DNA of 64,000 nucleotides from Thorsellia anophelis DSM 18579 (GCF_900111395.1 NZ_FOHV01000001.1:215851-279850), one strand, 5' to 3'; positions 38,962 through 49,228 are shown, counted from the first letter of the stretch. Notes: generated by a model not told the origin, from the letters alone. Translations and numbers: made by a program.

Positions 38962-39050
38962 ATAATCTCAACATGATAACGAACCTATTGATAAATGCAA
39001 GCGCACGTTAATTAAGTGATTAAAAATGAATCAAAACGAGTTTCTCATGA

Positions 39051-39773
39051 TTAACGTAGGCTTTTTCTTTTTGCTGTCAGAGTGAATTTGTATTCCGATG
39101 ATTTAAAAAAGTTTCGGCTATATTCAAAGATAACCCCTGACTCTAAATAACCTATTGTAATTTTTTCAATGATTGGTTGTTCAATAGGAATATCTAAATG
39201 CGTACAGACATCTTCTCTTGGCATGACAGCCAAAATTTCCTGTTCACTTCTATCAATCACTAATTTTTTTATTTGTTCGATATAATGGTATTTTGAACCT
39301 TGCATGATTTCATAGGTGAGATCAGGGAAAAGTTTTAAAGGGAGCCAAGTTTCTTCGAGAGTAATGGCTTTTTTGTCGATGAATCTCACTCGCTTAACAT
39401 AATATACTTTATCTTCCTCGGTAAGTTGTAATGTATTTGTTATGTTTTTGTTGGGTTTGATGATTTCAAACTTTAATATTTCACTATGAGTGTGCTGACT
39501 GCTTGTATCGAATTTCTCTTCAAATCCAGTCATTTGATAAATATCATAGTCAACGAGTGCTTTTTTTACATACGTGCCACTACCTTGTATACTCTCTAAG
39601 ACACGCTCTTCAATAAGATTTTTAATGGCTTGCCTAACTGTTACTCGGCTTACACTGAAGATATTGCACAGTTCAGCTTCGGTAAAAATAGCATCTCCAG
39701 GCGCTAATTCCCCTCGTTTGATTTGCTCCTTAATTGAATTAGCGATAACCCGATACATTGGTTGTTTAGCCAT
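39051..39773 (-). CDS. mngR: GntR/UTRA-family regulator, MngR-like
   Basis: A 240-residue regulator with an N-terminal GntR winged helix (IKEQIKRGELAPGDAIFTEAELCNIFSVSRVTVRQAIKNL, residues 12-55; GSGTYV near 63) and a C-terminal UTRA ligand domain (about 90-235). It is divergent from a mannosylglycerate PTS gene. In E. coli, MngR (240 residues) represses mngAB and senses phosphorylated mannosylglycerate, so the same role is likely. An inverted pair ATATGACAATT / AATTGTCTTAT lies in the shared promoter region. Confidence 0.85.
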   Translation of the reverse strand: MAKQPMYRVIANSIKEQIKRGELAPGDAIFTEAELCNIFSVSRVTVRQAIKNLIEERVLESIQGSGTYVKKALVDYDIYQMTGFEEKFDTSSQHTHSEILKFEIIKPNKNITNTLQLTEEDKVYYVKRVRFIDKKAITLEETWLPLKLFPDLTYEIMQGSKYHYIEQIKKLVIDRSEQEILAVMPREDVCTHLDIPIEQPIIEKITIGYLESGVIFEYSRNFFKSSEYKFTLTAKRKSLR

Positions 39774-39788
39774 AATTACCCTCTATTT

Positions 39789-39867
39789 ATATGACAATTT
39801 TTGTTATTTTGACTTTTTATGCCGACATATTGGCAAAATTTAGGAAAAAATGTGATAATTGTCTTAT
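39789..39867. promoter_or_regulatory. Candidate MngR operators in the divergent promoter
   Basis: ATATGACAATT at 39789-39799 and AATTGTCTTAT at 39857-39867 form a 10/11 inverted pair 57 bases apart between mngR and mngA. Position fits operators for a repressor that controls both genes. Confidence 0.4.
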
Positions 39868-40012
39868 TTTTGTATTAAATTTGTATTATTATTTAGGAAG
39901 TAGTGTACGATTAATTGGCGATTATAGCGAGTCACAAGGCTTTTTTGCTATAAAAAGTACACAGCGTTAGCTAATATTAGATACAGTTTACCTATAATAG
40001 AGGTGAAAAACT

Positions 40013-41953
40013 ATGAATCTCTCAGCCTTAACAAACCAAGATTTAATTTTAATTAAATCTCCCTTTAAAACTCGTGATGAGGCAATTAATGCCTTAATTG
40101 ACAAACTTTATCAGCAAGGGAAAATTTCAGATAAAACTGAATTTTTAAATGCTGTTATGCAACGTGAAAGTGAAGGACCTACAGCACTTGGTGAAGGATT
40201 AGCTATTCCACATGGTAAATCTTTAAGTGTTAAAGAAGCGGCTTTTGCAGTCGCGACCATAGAGGGTTCAATTGACTGGGAGGGGATTGATGGGGATGAA
40301 TCAGTTAATTTAGTTTTTTTGCTTGCCATTCCTTCAGCCGAAGCTGGAACAACTCATATTCAGTTACTCACTCAGCTTACAACCGCTTTAGTCGATGATG
40401 ACACTCGTGAAGCAATTGTTCAAGCGGTAAGTCCTGCTAATTTATTTGAGTTGTTATCCCAAAACATTGCTAAACAATCGGAAGAATCAACCCAAACAGA
40501 AAGTTTAGTTCAAAATGACAGCTCAGAATTAACAGTGGTTTGTGTGACAGCTTGTCCTGCAGGCATTGCGCATACCTACATGGCGGCAGAGTATCTTGAA
40601 AAAGCGGGAAAAAAGCTTGGTATTCGTGTTGTGGTAGAAAAACAAGGTGCCAATGGAATTGAAGGGCGTATTTCTAATCAGGATTTGCAAAATGCAACAG
40701 CATGTATTTTTGCCGCTGAAGTCGCGATAAAAGAAGTTGAACGTTTTGCAGGTATACCTACCATTAAAGTCCCTGTTGCTGAACCTATTAAACGTGCTGA
40801 GAGTATTATTCAAGAGGTGATTGAAAAAGCTAAACATAATCCTAGACAAGCCAATGTAACAGAAACAAGTACTCCAGTTGAACAAAAAGTGTCGGTTAAA
40901 ACAGAATTGAAACAAGCATTATTAAGTGGTATCTCTTTTGCGGTTCCCCTCATTGTTGCTGGAGGGACTGTACTTGCTGTTGCTGTTTTGATCACGCAAA
41001 TTTTTGGCCTACAGGAAGTTTATGAAACTGAAAATTCATGGCTATGGTTATATCGAAAACTTGGCGGTAATTTACTTGGCGTATTAATGGTGCCTGTTTT
41101 ATCTGCATATACGGCCTATTCACTTGCCGATAAACCAGCATTAGGACCAGGATTTGCCGCAGGTGTTGCTGCAAATTTAATTGGCTCTGGTTTTCTAGGA
41201 GGAGTGGTTGGTGGTCTGATTGCAGGTTATGTCATGCGCTATGTGAAAAAACATATTCGTCTTTCACCAACGTTCAATGGATTTTTAAGTTTTTACCTTT
41301 ACCCTGTTATCGGTACCTTAATCGCCGGTAGTTTAATGCTTTTCGTGGTAGGTAAACCTGTTGCTTTAATTAATACAGGTCTCACAACTTGGTTAAATTC
41401 TTTATCTGGTAGTAATGCGCTATTGTTAGGTTTAATTATTGGTTGCTTCGTATCATTCGATCTTGGTGGACCCGTTAATAAAGCTGCTTATGCATTTTGC
41501 TTAGGCGCCATGGCAAATGGTGTGTATGGACCTTACGCTATCTTTGCTTCTGTGAAAATGGTTTCTGCTTTTACGGTGACCGCCTCTACCATGATAGCAC
41601 CAAGACTGTTCAAAGATTTTGAGATTGAAACAGGGAAATCAACATGGCTATTAGGCTTAGCAGGGATTACGGAAGGGGCTATACCAATGGCAATTGAAGA
41701 TCCTATCAGAGTCATTGGCTCATTTCTACTAGGCTCAGCTGTAACAGGAGCGTTAGTTGGATGGGCAAGTATTGGTTTATCGACACCAGGAGCAGGGATC
41801 TTCTCTATGTTTTTATTGACCGATAATCCATTAGGCGCTTTTGCTTCTGCTGGTATTTGGTTCGGCGCTGCTTTATTAGGTGCTTTAATATCGACAATCA
41901 CGCTTATTGCATGGCGTAAACAAGCTGTTTCATCTGGTAAATTTGCAGTTTAA
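40013..41953 (+). CDS. mngA: PTS IIABC, 2-O-alpha-mannosyl-D-glycerate type
   Basis: A 646-residue fused fructose-family PTS permease (E. coli MngA 658). IIA domain: residues 1-145, with the phosphorylated His67 in GEGLAIPHGKS. IIB domain: about 170-270, with the Cys in VTACPAGIAHTYMAAEYL. IIC domain: about 300-640, about nine hydrophobic segments including GPGFAAGVAANLIGSGFLGG and GITEGAIPMAIEDPIR. It takes up the substrate and phosphorylates it on mannose C6. GAGGTG precedes the ATG. First gene of an mngA-mngB-glycerate kinase operon. A plain fructose or mannose substrate is possible, but the neighbours argue for mannosylglycerate. Confidence 0.9.
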   Translation: MNLSALTNQDLILIKSPFKTRDEAINALIDKLYQQGKISDKTEFLNAVMQRESEGPTALGEGLAIPHGKSLSVKEAAFAVATIEGSIDWEGIDGDESVNLVFLLAIPSAEAGTTHIQLLTQLTTALVDDDTREAIVQAVSPANLFELLSQNIAKQSEESTQTESLVQNDSSELTVVCVTACPAGIAHTYMAAEYLEKAGKKLGIRVVVEKQGANGIEGRISNQDLQNATACIFAAEVAIKEVERFAGIPTIKVPVAEPIKRAESIIQEVIEKAKHNPRQANVTETSTPVEQKVSVKTELKQALLSGISFAVPLIVAGGTVLAVAVLITQIFGLQEVYETENSWLWLYRKLGGNLLGVLMVPVLSAYTAYSLADKPALGPGFAAGVAANLIGSGFLGGVVGGLIAGYVMRYVKKHIRLSPTFNGFLSFYLYPVIGTLIAGSLMLFVVGKPVALINTGLTTWLNSLSGSNALLLGLIIGCFVSFDLGGPVNKAAYAFCLGAMANGVYGPYAIFASVKMVSAFTVTASTMIAPRLFKDFEIETGKSTWLLGLAGITEGAIPMAIEDPIRVIGSFLLGSAVTGALVGWASIGLSTPGAGIFSMFLLTDNPLGAFASAGIWFGAALLGALISTITLIAWRKQAVSSGKFAV

Positions 41954-41963
41954 AGTAGGTTAT

Positions 41964-41985
41964 GCCTATGGCATGAGCCATAGGC
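41964..41985 (+). terminator. Intercistronic hairpin between mngA and mngB
   Basis: GCCTATGGC-ATGA-GCCATAGGC, perfect 9-base stem without a U-run. More likely an mRNA stabiliser or attenuating structure than a full terminator. Confidence 0.5.
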
Positions 41986-42021
41986 AGATTTAAAAAGTCT
42001 AAAAGTCTTGAGGATAACATA

Positions 42022-44742
42022 ATGAATACAAAACAGGTCAGTGAAAAACAGATTAATGTTCATATCACACCGCACATGCACTGGGATAGAGAATGGTATT
42101 TTACCGCTGAACATTCTCGTGTGCTATTAGTTAATAACATGGAAGAAATTTTAACGCGATTAGAAAATGATCCTGATTATCCTTTTTATGTTTTAGATGG
42201 GCAAACCGCCATATTGGAAGACTATTTTGCGGTAAAACCTGAAGCAAAAGAGCGAGTAGAAAGATTAGTTCAACAAAAAAAATTAATTATTGGACCTTGG
42301 TATACCCAAACTGACTTAATGATGGTTGGAGCTGAATCGATTACCCGGAATTTATTATATGGGATGAAAGATTGCCAACCATTTGGCGAGGTGATGGAAA
42401 TAGGCTACTTGCCAGATTCATTTGGTATGAGTCAGGCTTTACCACAGATCTTAAATGGATTTGGTATAGACACAGCGATGTTTTGGCGTGGCTGTAGTGA
42501 AAGACATGGTACGCACCATACTGAATTTGTCTGGCAATCAGTAGATGGAAGTGAAGTCATTGCACAAGTGCTACCGCTAGGTTATGCAATAGGGAAATAT
42601 CTACCTGAAGATAAAGAAGCGCTCTATAAACGATTAAATAGTTACCTTGAAGTATTAGAAAAAGCATCATTCAGTGGGGATTTATTATTACCAAATGGGC
42701 ATGATCAAATGCCAATTCAACAAAATATATTCCAGATTATTGAACTCTTAAAAGAGATATTTCCAGAACGTACTTTTTTACTCAGCCGATTTGAAACGAT
42801 TTTTGACAAACTAAAAGCTCAAAAAACGCAATTACCACGCTTAACGGGTGAATTTAATGATGGTAAATATATGCGAGTCCATAGAACTATCTCTTCTACT
42901 CGGATGGATATTAAGCTTGATAATGCGAGGGTCGAAAATAAAATTTCTAATTTACTTGAACCGGCTGCGACTATCGCTTATGCATTAGGGTGTGAATATC
43001 ACCATGGTCTAATTGAAAAGATGTGGAAAGAGATCATGAAAAATCATGCGCATGACAGTATTAGCTGTTGCTGTAGCGATCCTGTACATCAAGAGATAAA
43101 GTCAAGATTTTGGCTTGCTGATGATATGGCAGAAAATTTGTTGCAGTTTTATTTAAGAAAAATTGTCGATAACATGCCTAAAATACCAAATTCATTTGGA
43201 GAAGGGGTTAGGGATAGATTAGCTTTTTTTAATTTTTTACCTTACTCACGCAAAGAAATTGTGAATGCAACGATACGAATCAGAGCAACAGATTTTCAAA
43301 TTTTTGATGCCGAAGGCAGATCCGTTTCTTATGCGATTTTAACTGCAAAAGAAATTGATCCTGGTCTTGTAGATAGACAAATTGTTCATTATGGTAATTA
43401 TGATCCTTTCATGGAATATGACATCCAATTATCAATTGACTTACCTGCTATGGGGTACACTGCCCTTAGCATTGAAAAATCTACGGTAGAGAAAGCCGCT
43501 GCTTGTGTTATACCTGTGCCATCAATGATTGAATCTCATCTTAAAATTGAAAATGAGTTTTATCAAATAGAATTAAATAAAAATGGCACAATCAATGTTA
43601 TTAATAACAGTACGGGTCAACGATTTGATAATGCGTTGTTAATTGAGGAAGGATCTGACGATGGGGATGAATATGATTATTCTCCTTCACGTGAAGAATG
43701 GTTACTTAATAACCTGGATTGTCAAGCAGACATTAAACTCAGTGCTACTCCTTGGCAGCAAAAGGCACGTATTGCCATTTCTATGCCTGTACCAAATAAT
43801 TTGCAATCAAGGGCTCAAAAAATTAAAGATGGCTTATTAGAGGTGATGTTTACTGTCACATTAACAGCGGGCGATCCTAAAATTGCAATTGAAGTAGAAT
43901 GGCATAACCAAGCAGATGACCACAGAGTCAGAATTTTATTTCCTTACCAATGGATAAGTCAAAATGTCATTGCAGATACTCAGTTTGGTACAATTTCACG
44001 TCCTGTGAAGGATGATGCAATGAATTATTGGGAAGAGGAAGGATGGAAAGAAGCTCCGATCCCAGTTTGGCAGTTACTCAATTTTGTTGCAGTAGAAGAG
44101 ACAAACGATGCACAAAAAACTCAAACGATGGCGTTATTTACAGAAGGGTTAAGAGAATTTGAGGTTATTGAACATCAAGGATACCAAGCGATTGCTTTAA
44201 CTCTCTTTAGGTCCATAGGGGTGCTTGGCAAAGAGAATCTACTTTTACGCCCAGGTCGCCCATCAGGAATCAAGCTTCCTACACCAGATTCCCAGATGAG
44301 AGGTCGTTATCATGCAAGAATTGGTCTTGGAATTTTTGATGGTAGTGTTGATTCGGTCGAGGTGATGCGTCTTGCTAAAGCGTTTAATACACCTGTTTGT
44401 TATTATAACAAAATACCGTATGATGCGATGAAGCTTAATTTAGAGGCATTTCAAACACCGATTCAATTCAGCTTGCTCGAAATGCAGCCCACTCAATTAA
44501 CCTTAAGTGCAATTAAAAAAGCTGAGCAGGATGAAACGATAATCATCCGGTGGTTCAATCCATCGCATTCTAATAGTTCAGAAGAGAAAGCGTTACAGAT
44601 TAACCTTCCTCATGCGAAATTAGCAGAAGTTAACTTAGCTGAAAAAGAACTTTCAGAATCAAAGAACCTTAATAATGGACTTGGGGTATTTAAACCAAAC
44701 CAGGTCAGAAGTTTTAGTGTGAAACTCACACAAACTTCTTAA
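42022..44742 (+). CDS. mngB: Alpha-mannosidase (GH38), mannosyl-6-phosphate-glycerate hydrolase
   Basis: A 906-residue GH38 enzyme (E. coli MngB 877). The zinc site HITPHMHWDREWYF lies near residue 13 (His-x-Asp), the nucleophile Asp in GYLPDSFGMSQALPQILNGFGI near 135, and the second metal His in NHAHDSISCCCSDPVHQEI near 342. The C-terminal beta domains follow. It cleaves mannosyl-6-phosphate-glycerate to mannose-6-phosphate and glycerate. Preceded by GAGGATAAC and placed between the PTS gene and a glycerate kinase gene, so the cluster feeds both products into glycolysis. Confidence 0.93.
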   Translation: MNTKQVSEKQINVHITPHMHWDREWYFTAEHSRVLLVNNMEEILTRLENDPDYPFYVLDGQTAILEDYFAVKPEAKERVERLVQQKKLIIGPWYTQTDLMMVGAESITRNLLYGMKDCQPFGEVMEIGYLPDSFGMSQALPQILNGFGIDTAMFWRGCSERHGTHHTEFVWQSVDGSEVIAQVLPLGYAIGKYLPEDKEALYKRLNSYLEVLEKASFSGDLLLPNGHDQMPIQQNIFQIIELLKEIFPERTFLLSRFETIFDKLKAQKTQLPRLTGEFNDGKYMRVHRTISSTRMDIKLDNARVENKISNLLEPAATIAYALGCEYHHGLIEKMWKEIMKNHAHDSISCCCSDPVHQEIKSRFWLADDMAENLLQFYLRKIVDNMPKIPNSFGEGVRDRLAFFNFLPYSRKEIVNATIRIRATDFQIFDAEGRSVSYAILTAKEIDPGLVDRQIVHYGNYDPFMEYDIQLSIDLPAMGYTALSIEKSTVEKAAACVIPVPSMIESHLKIENEFYQIELNKNGTINVINNSTGQRFDNALLIEEGSDDGDEYDYSPSREEWLLNNLDCQADIKLSATPWQQKARIAISMPVPNNLQSRAQKIKDGLLEVMFTVTLTAGDPKIAIEVEWHNQADDHRVRILFPYQWISQNVIADTQFGTISRPVKDDAMNYWEEEGWKEAPIPVWQLLNFVAVEETNDAQKTQTMALFTEGLREFEVIEHQGYQAIALTLFRSIGVLGKENLLLRPGRPSGIKLPTPDSQMRGRYHARIGLGIFDGSVDSVEVMRLAKAFNTPVCYYNKIPYDAMKLNLEAFQTPIQFSLLEMQPTQLTLSAIKKAEQDETIIIRWFNPSHSNSSEEKALQINLPHAKLAEVNLAEKELSESKNLNNGLGVFKPNQVRSFSVKLTQTS

Positions 44743-44746
44743 ATTA

Positions 44747-44772
44747 AATAGGCCGTCAATTGACGGCCTATT
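44747..44772 (+). terminator. Perfect 26-bp palindrome between mngB and the glycerate kinase gene
   Basis: AATAGGCCGTCAA followed by its exact complement, ending 22 bases before the next ATG. No U-run; probably an intercistronic stem that sets relative expression. Confidence 0.55.
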
Positions 44773-44794
44773 GATTAAATAAGGAGAGTATCTT

Positions 44795-45931
44795 ATGCAT
44801 ATTGTGATTGCGCCAGATTCGTATAAAGAAAGTTTATCGGCAACTCGCGTTGCTGAAATCATTAAAATGGCGTTTGTAAACCATTTTCCAGAGGCAAAAT
44901 ATAGCCTTTTGCCCCTAGCAGATGGAGGTGAGGGAACGGTTGAGGCAATTTTATACGCTAAAACAGGGAACCCTTATCAAACGAAGGTGCTTGACCCTTT
45001 GCTTAGAGAAGTTGATGCAAATTGGGGAATCATTGATGATGGAAAAACTGCCGTAATTGAAATGGCTGCAGCTTCTGGTCTACCTTTATTATCCGAAAGT
45101 CAAAGGGATCCATGTATTACATCCACTTACGGAACAGGACAACTCATTTTAGCAGCACTAGATAAAGGAGTTAATAAAATTATTATTGGCCTTGGAGGCA
45201 GTGCAACGAACGATGCTGGTGCGGGCATTATCCAAGCGCTTGGTGGAAAGTTGACTAATATCGAAGGTCAAAATTTGCCGCCAGGTGGTTTAGCACTCAC
45301 GGAATTTGATAGGCTCGATCTGAGTGAAATTGACCCTAGATTATCTAAGGTTGAATTAATTGTTGCGTGTGATGTAAATAATCCATTATGCGGTCTTAAT
45401 GGCGCAAGTCATATTTTTGGTGGACAAAAAGGGGCGGATGAATCAACTCGGTATGCGCTAGATAGCGCGTTAATGCATTTTGCTTCTAAAATAGAAACTG
45501 AGTTTGAAACAGTGTGTTCATCTAAGCAGTCGATGGGAGCAGCGGGAGGGGCGCCTTATGGCTTATCGATTATTCATCCAAAACTAAAGATTGTCTCTGG
45601 TATTGAATTCATATTGAATGAATTAAAATACGATGTGATTATTCAACAAGCTGATCTGGTTATCACGGGGGAAGGGAAGATGGACAATCAAACCCTAGAA
45701 GGCAAGACCCCACTTGGTGTGGCTAAAATTGCCAAACAAGCAAACATACCTGTTATTGGTTTATGTGGTGTTGTAGGAGATGAATCTGATCAATTAAGGG
45801 ACTATTTTGATGCCGTTTTCCCATCAATACAGTCCCTCAAATCGCTTGAGGCCACATTACAGGCAGCGTCTAATTCACTTTATCACACTGCTGTATCAGT
45901 AGCCGCGGTGACTAAAATGCAATTTAAGTGA
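44795..45931 (+). CDS. garK: Glycerate kinase, GarK/GlxK family
   Basis: A 378-residue kinase (E. coli GarK 381). MHIVIAPDSYKESLSATRVAEII at the N-terminus, LADGGEGTVEAIL near 48, GLGGSATNDAGAGIIQALGG near 132 and LVITGEGKMDNQTLEGKTPLGVA near 288 are the family signatures. It phosphorylates D-glycerate to a phosphoglycerate. AAGGAGAG lies upstream. Unlike E. coli, where the glycerate kinase genes lie far from mngAB, here it is the third gene of the mng operon, completing the pathway. Confidence 0.94.
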   Translation: MHIVIAPDSYKESLSATRVAEIIKMAFVNHFPEAKYSLLPLADGGEGTVEAILYAKTGNPYQTKVLDPLLREVDANWGIIDDGKTAVIEMAAASGLPLLSESQRDPCITSTYGTGQLILAALDKGVNKIIIGLGGSATNDAGAGIIQALGGKLTNIEGQNLPPGGLALTEFDRLDLSEIDPRLSKVELIVACDVNNPLCGLNGASHIFGGQKGADESTRYALDSALMHFASKIETEFETVCSSKQSMGAAGGAPYGLSIIHPKLKIVSGIEFILNELKYDVIIQQADLVITGEGKMDNQTLEGKTPLGVAKIAKQANIPVIGLCGVVGDESDQLRDYFDAVFPSIQSLKSLEATLQAASNSLYHTAVSVAAVTKMQFK

Positions 45932-45953
45932 TTCATTACCACAAAAGCATGCT

Positions 45954-45992
45954 ATGGCATTAAAGAAGGATGTGTTTTTAATGCCATTAGAT
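45954..45992. terminator. Terminator between convergent garK and mutT
   Basis: ATGGCATTAAA - 12 bases - TTTAATGCCAT (45954-45964 / 45977-45987). The A/T-rich base of the stem can serve both directions. Confidence 0.6.
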
Positions 45993-45993
45993 A

Positions 45994-46449
45994 TTATTGA
46001 TTGTTTTTGTTTAGATGGATGATATCAGATTGCAATTTAAGGATGACATCTTGGTTTGCAGGAGGAAACATGTCTGGAATAAGAGTATTTGCTGCTATCC
46101 ACTGAGTGGTTTGCCCCTCTTTTCCAAAAGGCTCTCCTTCCCAAGCCGTAACAAGGAAAAAATGGAGTATTAAGCATAGAGACTCAGATACGACGCTCTT
46201 CTCTACACTAAAATCCTCAATTTTAGTTGCATATATACCTACTTCTTCCATCAATTCTCTTCGCAGTGCATCTTGAATGTCTTCGTCAGCTTCGACTTTT
46301 CCACCCGGAAATTCAAACAATCCAGCATACGATTTACCATCCGGTCTAATTGCAACAAAAATATCATTGTTTGTATTGATGATAATGCCGATTGCAATAT
46401 TTTGTTCGTTATTTAAGTGTCTATTCATATCAGAAAGTATGTCAGCCAA
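45994..46449 (-). CDS. mutT: 8-oxo-dGTP diphosphatase (Nudix), MutT-like
   Basis: A Nudix hydrolase of up to 151 residues. The Nudix box is intact: GGKVEADEDIQDALRRELMEEVGI near residue 50 (Gx5Ex7REUxEExGU). Preceded by FVAIRPDGKSYAGLFEFPG, as in MutT, which removes oxidised dGTP from the pool. The start is uncertain: TTG at 46449 has AAGGATAT upstream, while ATG at 46428 (NRHLNNEQNIAIGII) has none but gives a length closer to E. coli MutT (129). Confidence 0.87.
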   Translation of the reverse strand: MADILSDMNRHLNNEQNIAIGIIINTNNDIFVAIRPDGKSYAGLFEFPGGKVEADEDIQDALRRELMEEVGIYATKIEDFSVEKSVVSESLCLILHFFLVTAWEGEPFGKEGQTTQWIAANTLIPDMFPPANQDVILKLQSDIIHLNKNNQ

Positions 46450-46787
46450 GTGATATCCTTAGTATGTTGCTATTGTTTATTTTTCGATGTCAATCAGGTT
46501 CTAACTCATCCCTTTTGATTACCTTAAGTTAAGTCACGTATTTTGATCAACCTAATTTAACATATTAGCGGATATTTGGACTAAAAGAAATTAAGCAAGT
46601 GGACTGTTATTGCATAAAAATAGATTTGCTAAGGGGTGAGCTGCCAGTATGATGCATTTTTTGATTCAAACAGACCATCAGACTAGTGAAAAAATCGGTT
46701 TTAATGCTAGGCTGTGGTAAGATAATCAATAGAAAAATTATTCCCAACCTAGGTGCATGTTTACATTAATTATCTATAGGAGAAAGT
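46450..46787. other. Intergenic region upstream of xseB
   Basis: About 340 bases between divergent mutT and xseB. Promoters are expected; no structure or small gene was seen. Confidence 0.4.
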
Positions 46788-47027
46788 ATGCCTACACAAT
46801 CTGAAGTGCAAAAATCTGAGAACTTATCATTTGAAGATGCAATGAAAGCTCTTGAAAGTATTGTTGTTAAATTAGAAACAGGTGAATTACCGCTAGAAGA
46901 GTCACTTAAAGAGTTTGAACGAGGAATATCACTTGCAAGACAGAGCCAAAAAACATTAGAAGCAGCAGAACAGCGTGTCAAAATCTTACTTAACCCAGAT
47001 GAAAATAGTCAATTAACGGATTTTTAA
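46788..47027 (+). CDS. xseB: Exodeoxyribonuclease VII small subunit
   Basis: A 79-residue protein (E. coli 80) with the typical [52 protein letters not shown] pattern. Together with XseA it degrades single-stranded DNA to oligonucleotides. AGGAGAAAGT precedes the ATG. ispA follows, as in E. coli (xseB-ispA-dxs), but dxs is not next here. Confidence 0.95.
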   Translation: MPTQSEVQKSENLSFEDAMKALESIVVKLETGELPLEESLKEFERGISLARQSQKTLEAAEQRVKILLNPDENSQLTDF

Positions 47028-47147
47028 ACTGTCTTTTAAATTGAAGTTTATATTACACTATTGATTGTTAAGATAATGATTTAATGTTTTTTTTAGTTTT
47101 TATGCGCGCAAATCAAATGTATGACTGATATTATGTCTTAAATTATT

Positions 47148-48146
47148 ATGACTTTCGATAAAATCAATCCTGACAAATGGAATCACGGTATGCAAAAAGA
47201 CGTTACTCCACCAAGTACATCATTAAACAGATTCAATCAAACCCTTGTAGAGATACAACGCAAAATAGATTGTGTTTTATCTGCAGATTTAAATCGTTTG
47301 AAAATAGAGCAAAATGTACCTGATGTGCTTTTTAACGCGATGCATTATGGCCTTTTACTTGGCGGTAAACGCTTAAGACCATATCTGGTCTATAGTACGT
47401 GTCAATTTTTGAATGTCTCTGATGATATCGCTAATGCAATCGCGACCTCCATAGAATCGATTCATGCCTATTCATTGATACATGATGATTTGCCAGCTAT
47501 GGATGATGATGAATTAAGACGCGGACATCCAACCTGCCATATTCAATTTGGTGAAGCGACCGCTATTTTAGCAGCAGATTCCTTGCAAACTTTTGCATTC
47601 GAACGCCTATCAGCAGATAGTTTACCTATAGAGCCTGATAGACAAATTAAATTAATTCAACACTTAGCACAAGCAAGTGGGGCTGCAGGGATGTGTGGTG
47701 GTCAAATGCTTGATTTACTCAGTGAAAAAAAAGTGATTAGCCTCGATAAGTTAAAAGCTATTCATAAATTGAAAACCGGGGCATTGATCCGTGCCTCGGT
47801 TATGATGCCTGTCGTTGCAGCAAACCTAGAAAATAGCCCAATAGGCAAACATCTAGACACTTATTCATCAGCTATTGGGCTTGCTTTTCAAATACAAGAT
47901 GACATATTAGATGTGATAGGAGATACCAAAATTCTAGGCAAGCAAGCAGGGGCGGATGTATTATTAGGTAAAAATACTTACCCAAGTTTGCTAGGTTTAG
48001 AGGGGGCAATGGAAATGGCAAATACGCTAATTATTGAGGCCAAGCAAGCTCTTGCTAGCGTTGATGATTTAATGTCTGAGAAAAATGAAATAGCCTTAAA
48101 TCAACTCACTGATTTGGCCGATTTTATTATTTTGCGTAAGCATTAG
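47148..48146 (+). CDS. ispA: Farnesyl diphosphate synthase
   Basis: A 332-residue polyprenyl synthase (E. coli 299) that condenses IPP with DMAPP and GPP. First Asp-rich motif in YSLIHDDLPAMDDDELRRG near residue 110, second in FQIQDDILDVIGD near 250; GGKRLRPYLVY near 73 is the IPP-binding part. The N-terminus is about 30 residues longer than usual; the ATG at 47148 lacks a clear ribosome site and an internal ATG at 47190 is an alternative. arcA follows instead of dxs. Confidence 0.94.
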   Translation: MTFDKINPDKWNHGMQKDVTPPSTSLNRFNQTLVEIQRKIDCVLSADLNRLKIEQNVPDVLFNAMHYGLLLGGKRLRPYLVYSTCQFLNVSDDIANAIATSIESIHAYSLIHDDLPAMDDDELRRGHPTCHIQFGEATAILAADSLQTFAFERLSADSLPIEPDRQIKLIQHLAQASGAAGMCGGQMLDLLSEKKVISLDKLKAIHKLKTGALIRASVMMPVVAANLENSPIGKHLDTYSSAIGLAFQIQDDILDVIGDTKILGKQAGADVLLGKNTYPSLLGLEGAMEMANTLIIEAKQALASVDDLMSEKNEIALNQLTDLADFIILRKH

Positions 48147-48330
48147 AGGTAATACGCTTTTTGCTCAATCTAACGAGAACAAAGAATATTCTAAAAAAAT
48201 TGTCAGTAAATTACGTTAAATCAATGTTACTAGACTACAATGCCGTTAATATCACCTTCAACAAACCATGATATTGATTAGAGATAAGGATAAGTTTGTC
48301 TTAACATCAAAATAACAAGCAGGTGCAAAC

Positions 48331-49104
48331 ATGATGAATAATGCGATACCCACTCTTCTCATTGTTGAAGATGAAATCGTGACAAGAAATACATTAAAAG
48401 CTCTATTTGAAGCAGAAGGGTATGCCGTTCTGTTAGCGAGTAATGGGAACCAAATGCAAGAATTTCTCGATAAGCAAGCGGTCGATCTTGTTTTATTAGA
48501 TATTAACTTACCAGGTAAAAATGGTCTTTCTTTAGCTCGTGAAATTAGAGATAAAATTGATGCAGGGCTGATATTTTTAACCGGTAGAGATAATGAGATT
48601 GATAAGATCTTAGGTCTTGAAATCGGAGCGGATGATTATATCACTAAACCATTTAATCCAAGAGAATTAACCATTCGAGTGCGTAATTTATTACAACGTA
48701 CAATGAAAGTGAAACAACAAGCTGAACAGCGTACTGAAGAGATTTTGAAACAAAATGAATTAAATGCCGCAGAAGAATCATCAATCAGTCAGCATTTTAA
48801 TTTTTTTGGATGGCAGCTCAATACTGATAGTCATCAATTAATTAGCCCTACAGGAGAGGCATTTCAATTACCGAGAAGCGAATATCGAGCGCTTCATCAC
48901 TTATGCACTCATCCCGGCAAAATTCAAACTAGGCAGATATTACTTGAAAAAATGACTGGCCGTGAGTTCAAAGAGCATGATAGAACAGTTGATGTGACTA
49001 TTAGGCGACTTAGGCAATATTTTGAAAACTATCCAGAGACGCCTGAGGTCATTGCAACCGTACATGGTGAAGGATATCGTTTTACAGGAGATTTGCAGGC
49101 ATAA
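48331..49104 (+). CDS. arcA: Aerobic respiration response regulator ArcA
   Basis: A 257-residue OmpR-type response regulator (E. coli ArcA 238). The receiver domain has [21 protein letters not shown], phosphorylated Asp57 in [11 protein letters not shown] and [33 protein letters not shown], almost as in E. coli. The DNA-binding winged helix has [13 protein letters not shown] and [16 protein letters not shown], ending [12 protein letters not shown]. The linker (about 125-155) is longer than in E. coli and Glu-rich. It would repress respiratory genes and activate pfl under low oxygen with ArcB, whose gene is not in the window. Confidence 0.95.
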   Translation: MMNNAIPTLLIVEDEIVTRNTLKALFEAEGYAVLLASNGNQMQEFLDKQAVDLVLLDINLPGKNGLSLAREIRDKIDAGLIFLTGRDNEIDKILGLEIGADDYITKPFNPRELTIRVRNLLQRTMKVKQQAEQRTEEILKQNELNAAEESSISQHFNFFGWQLNTDSHQLISPTGEAFQLPRSEYRALHHLCTHPGKIQTRQILLEKMTGREFKEHDRTVDVTIRRLRQYFENYPETPEVIATVHGEGYRFTGDLQA

Positions 49105-49228
49105 GTGGCTAGTTTAGATTTATTAATTGTTTTACCATCAAATATTAACTTATAAGGTGTATTGTGAGTCAAATGACTTTAACTGGTGTTATCTGACTCG
49201 CAACACATCTAAAATCGAATAAAAAGTC

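Noticed and set aside
40529..41901. Leftward ORFs inside mngA
   Set aside because: They are antisense to a strongly conserved PTS gene and match no family.
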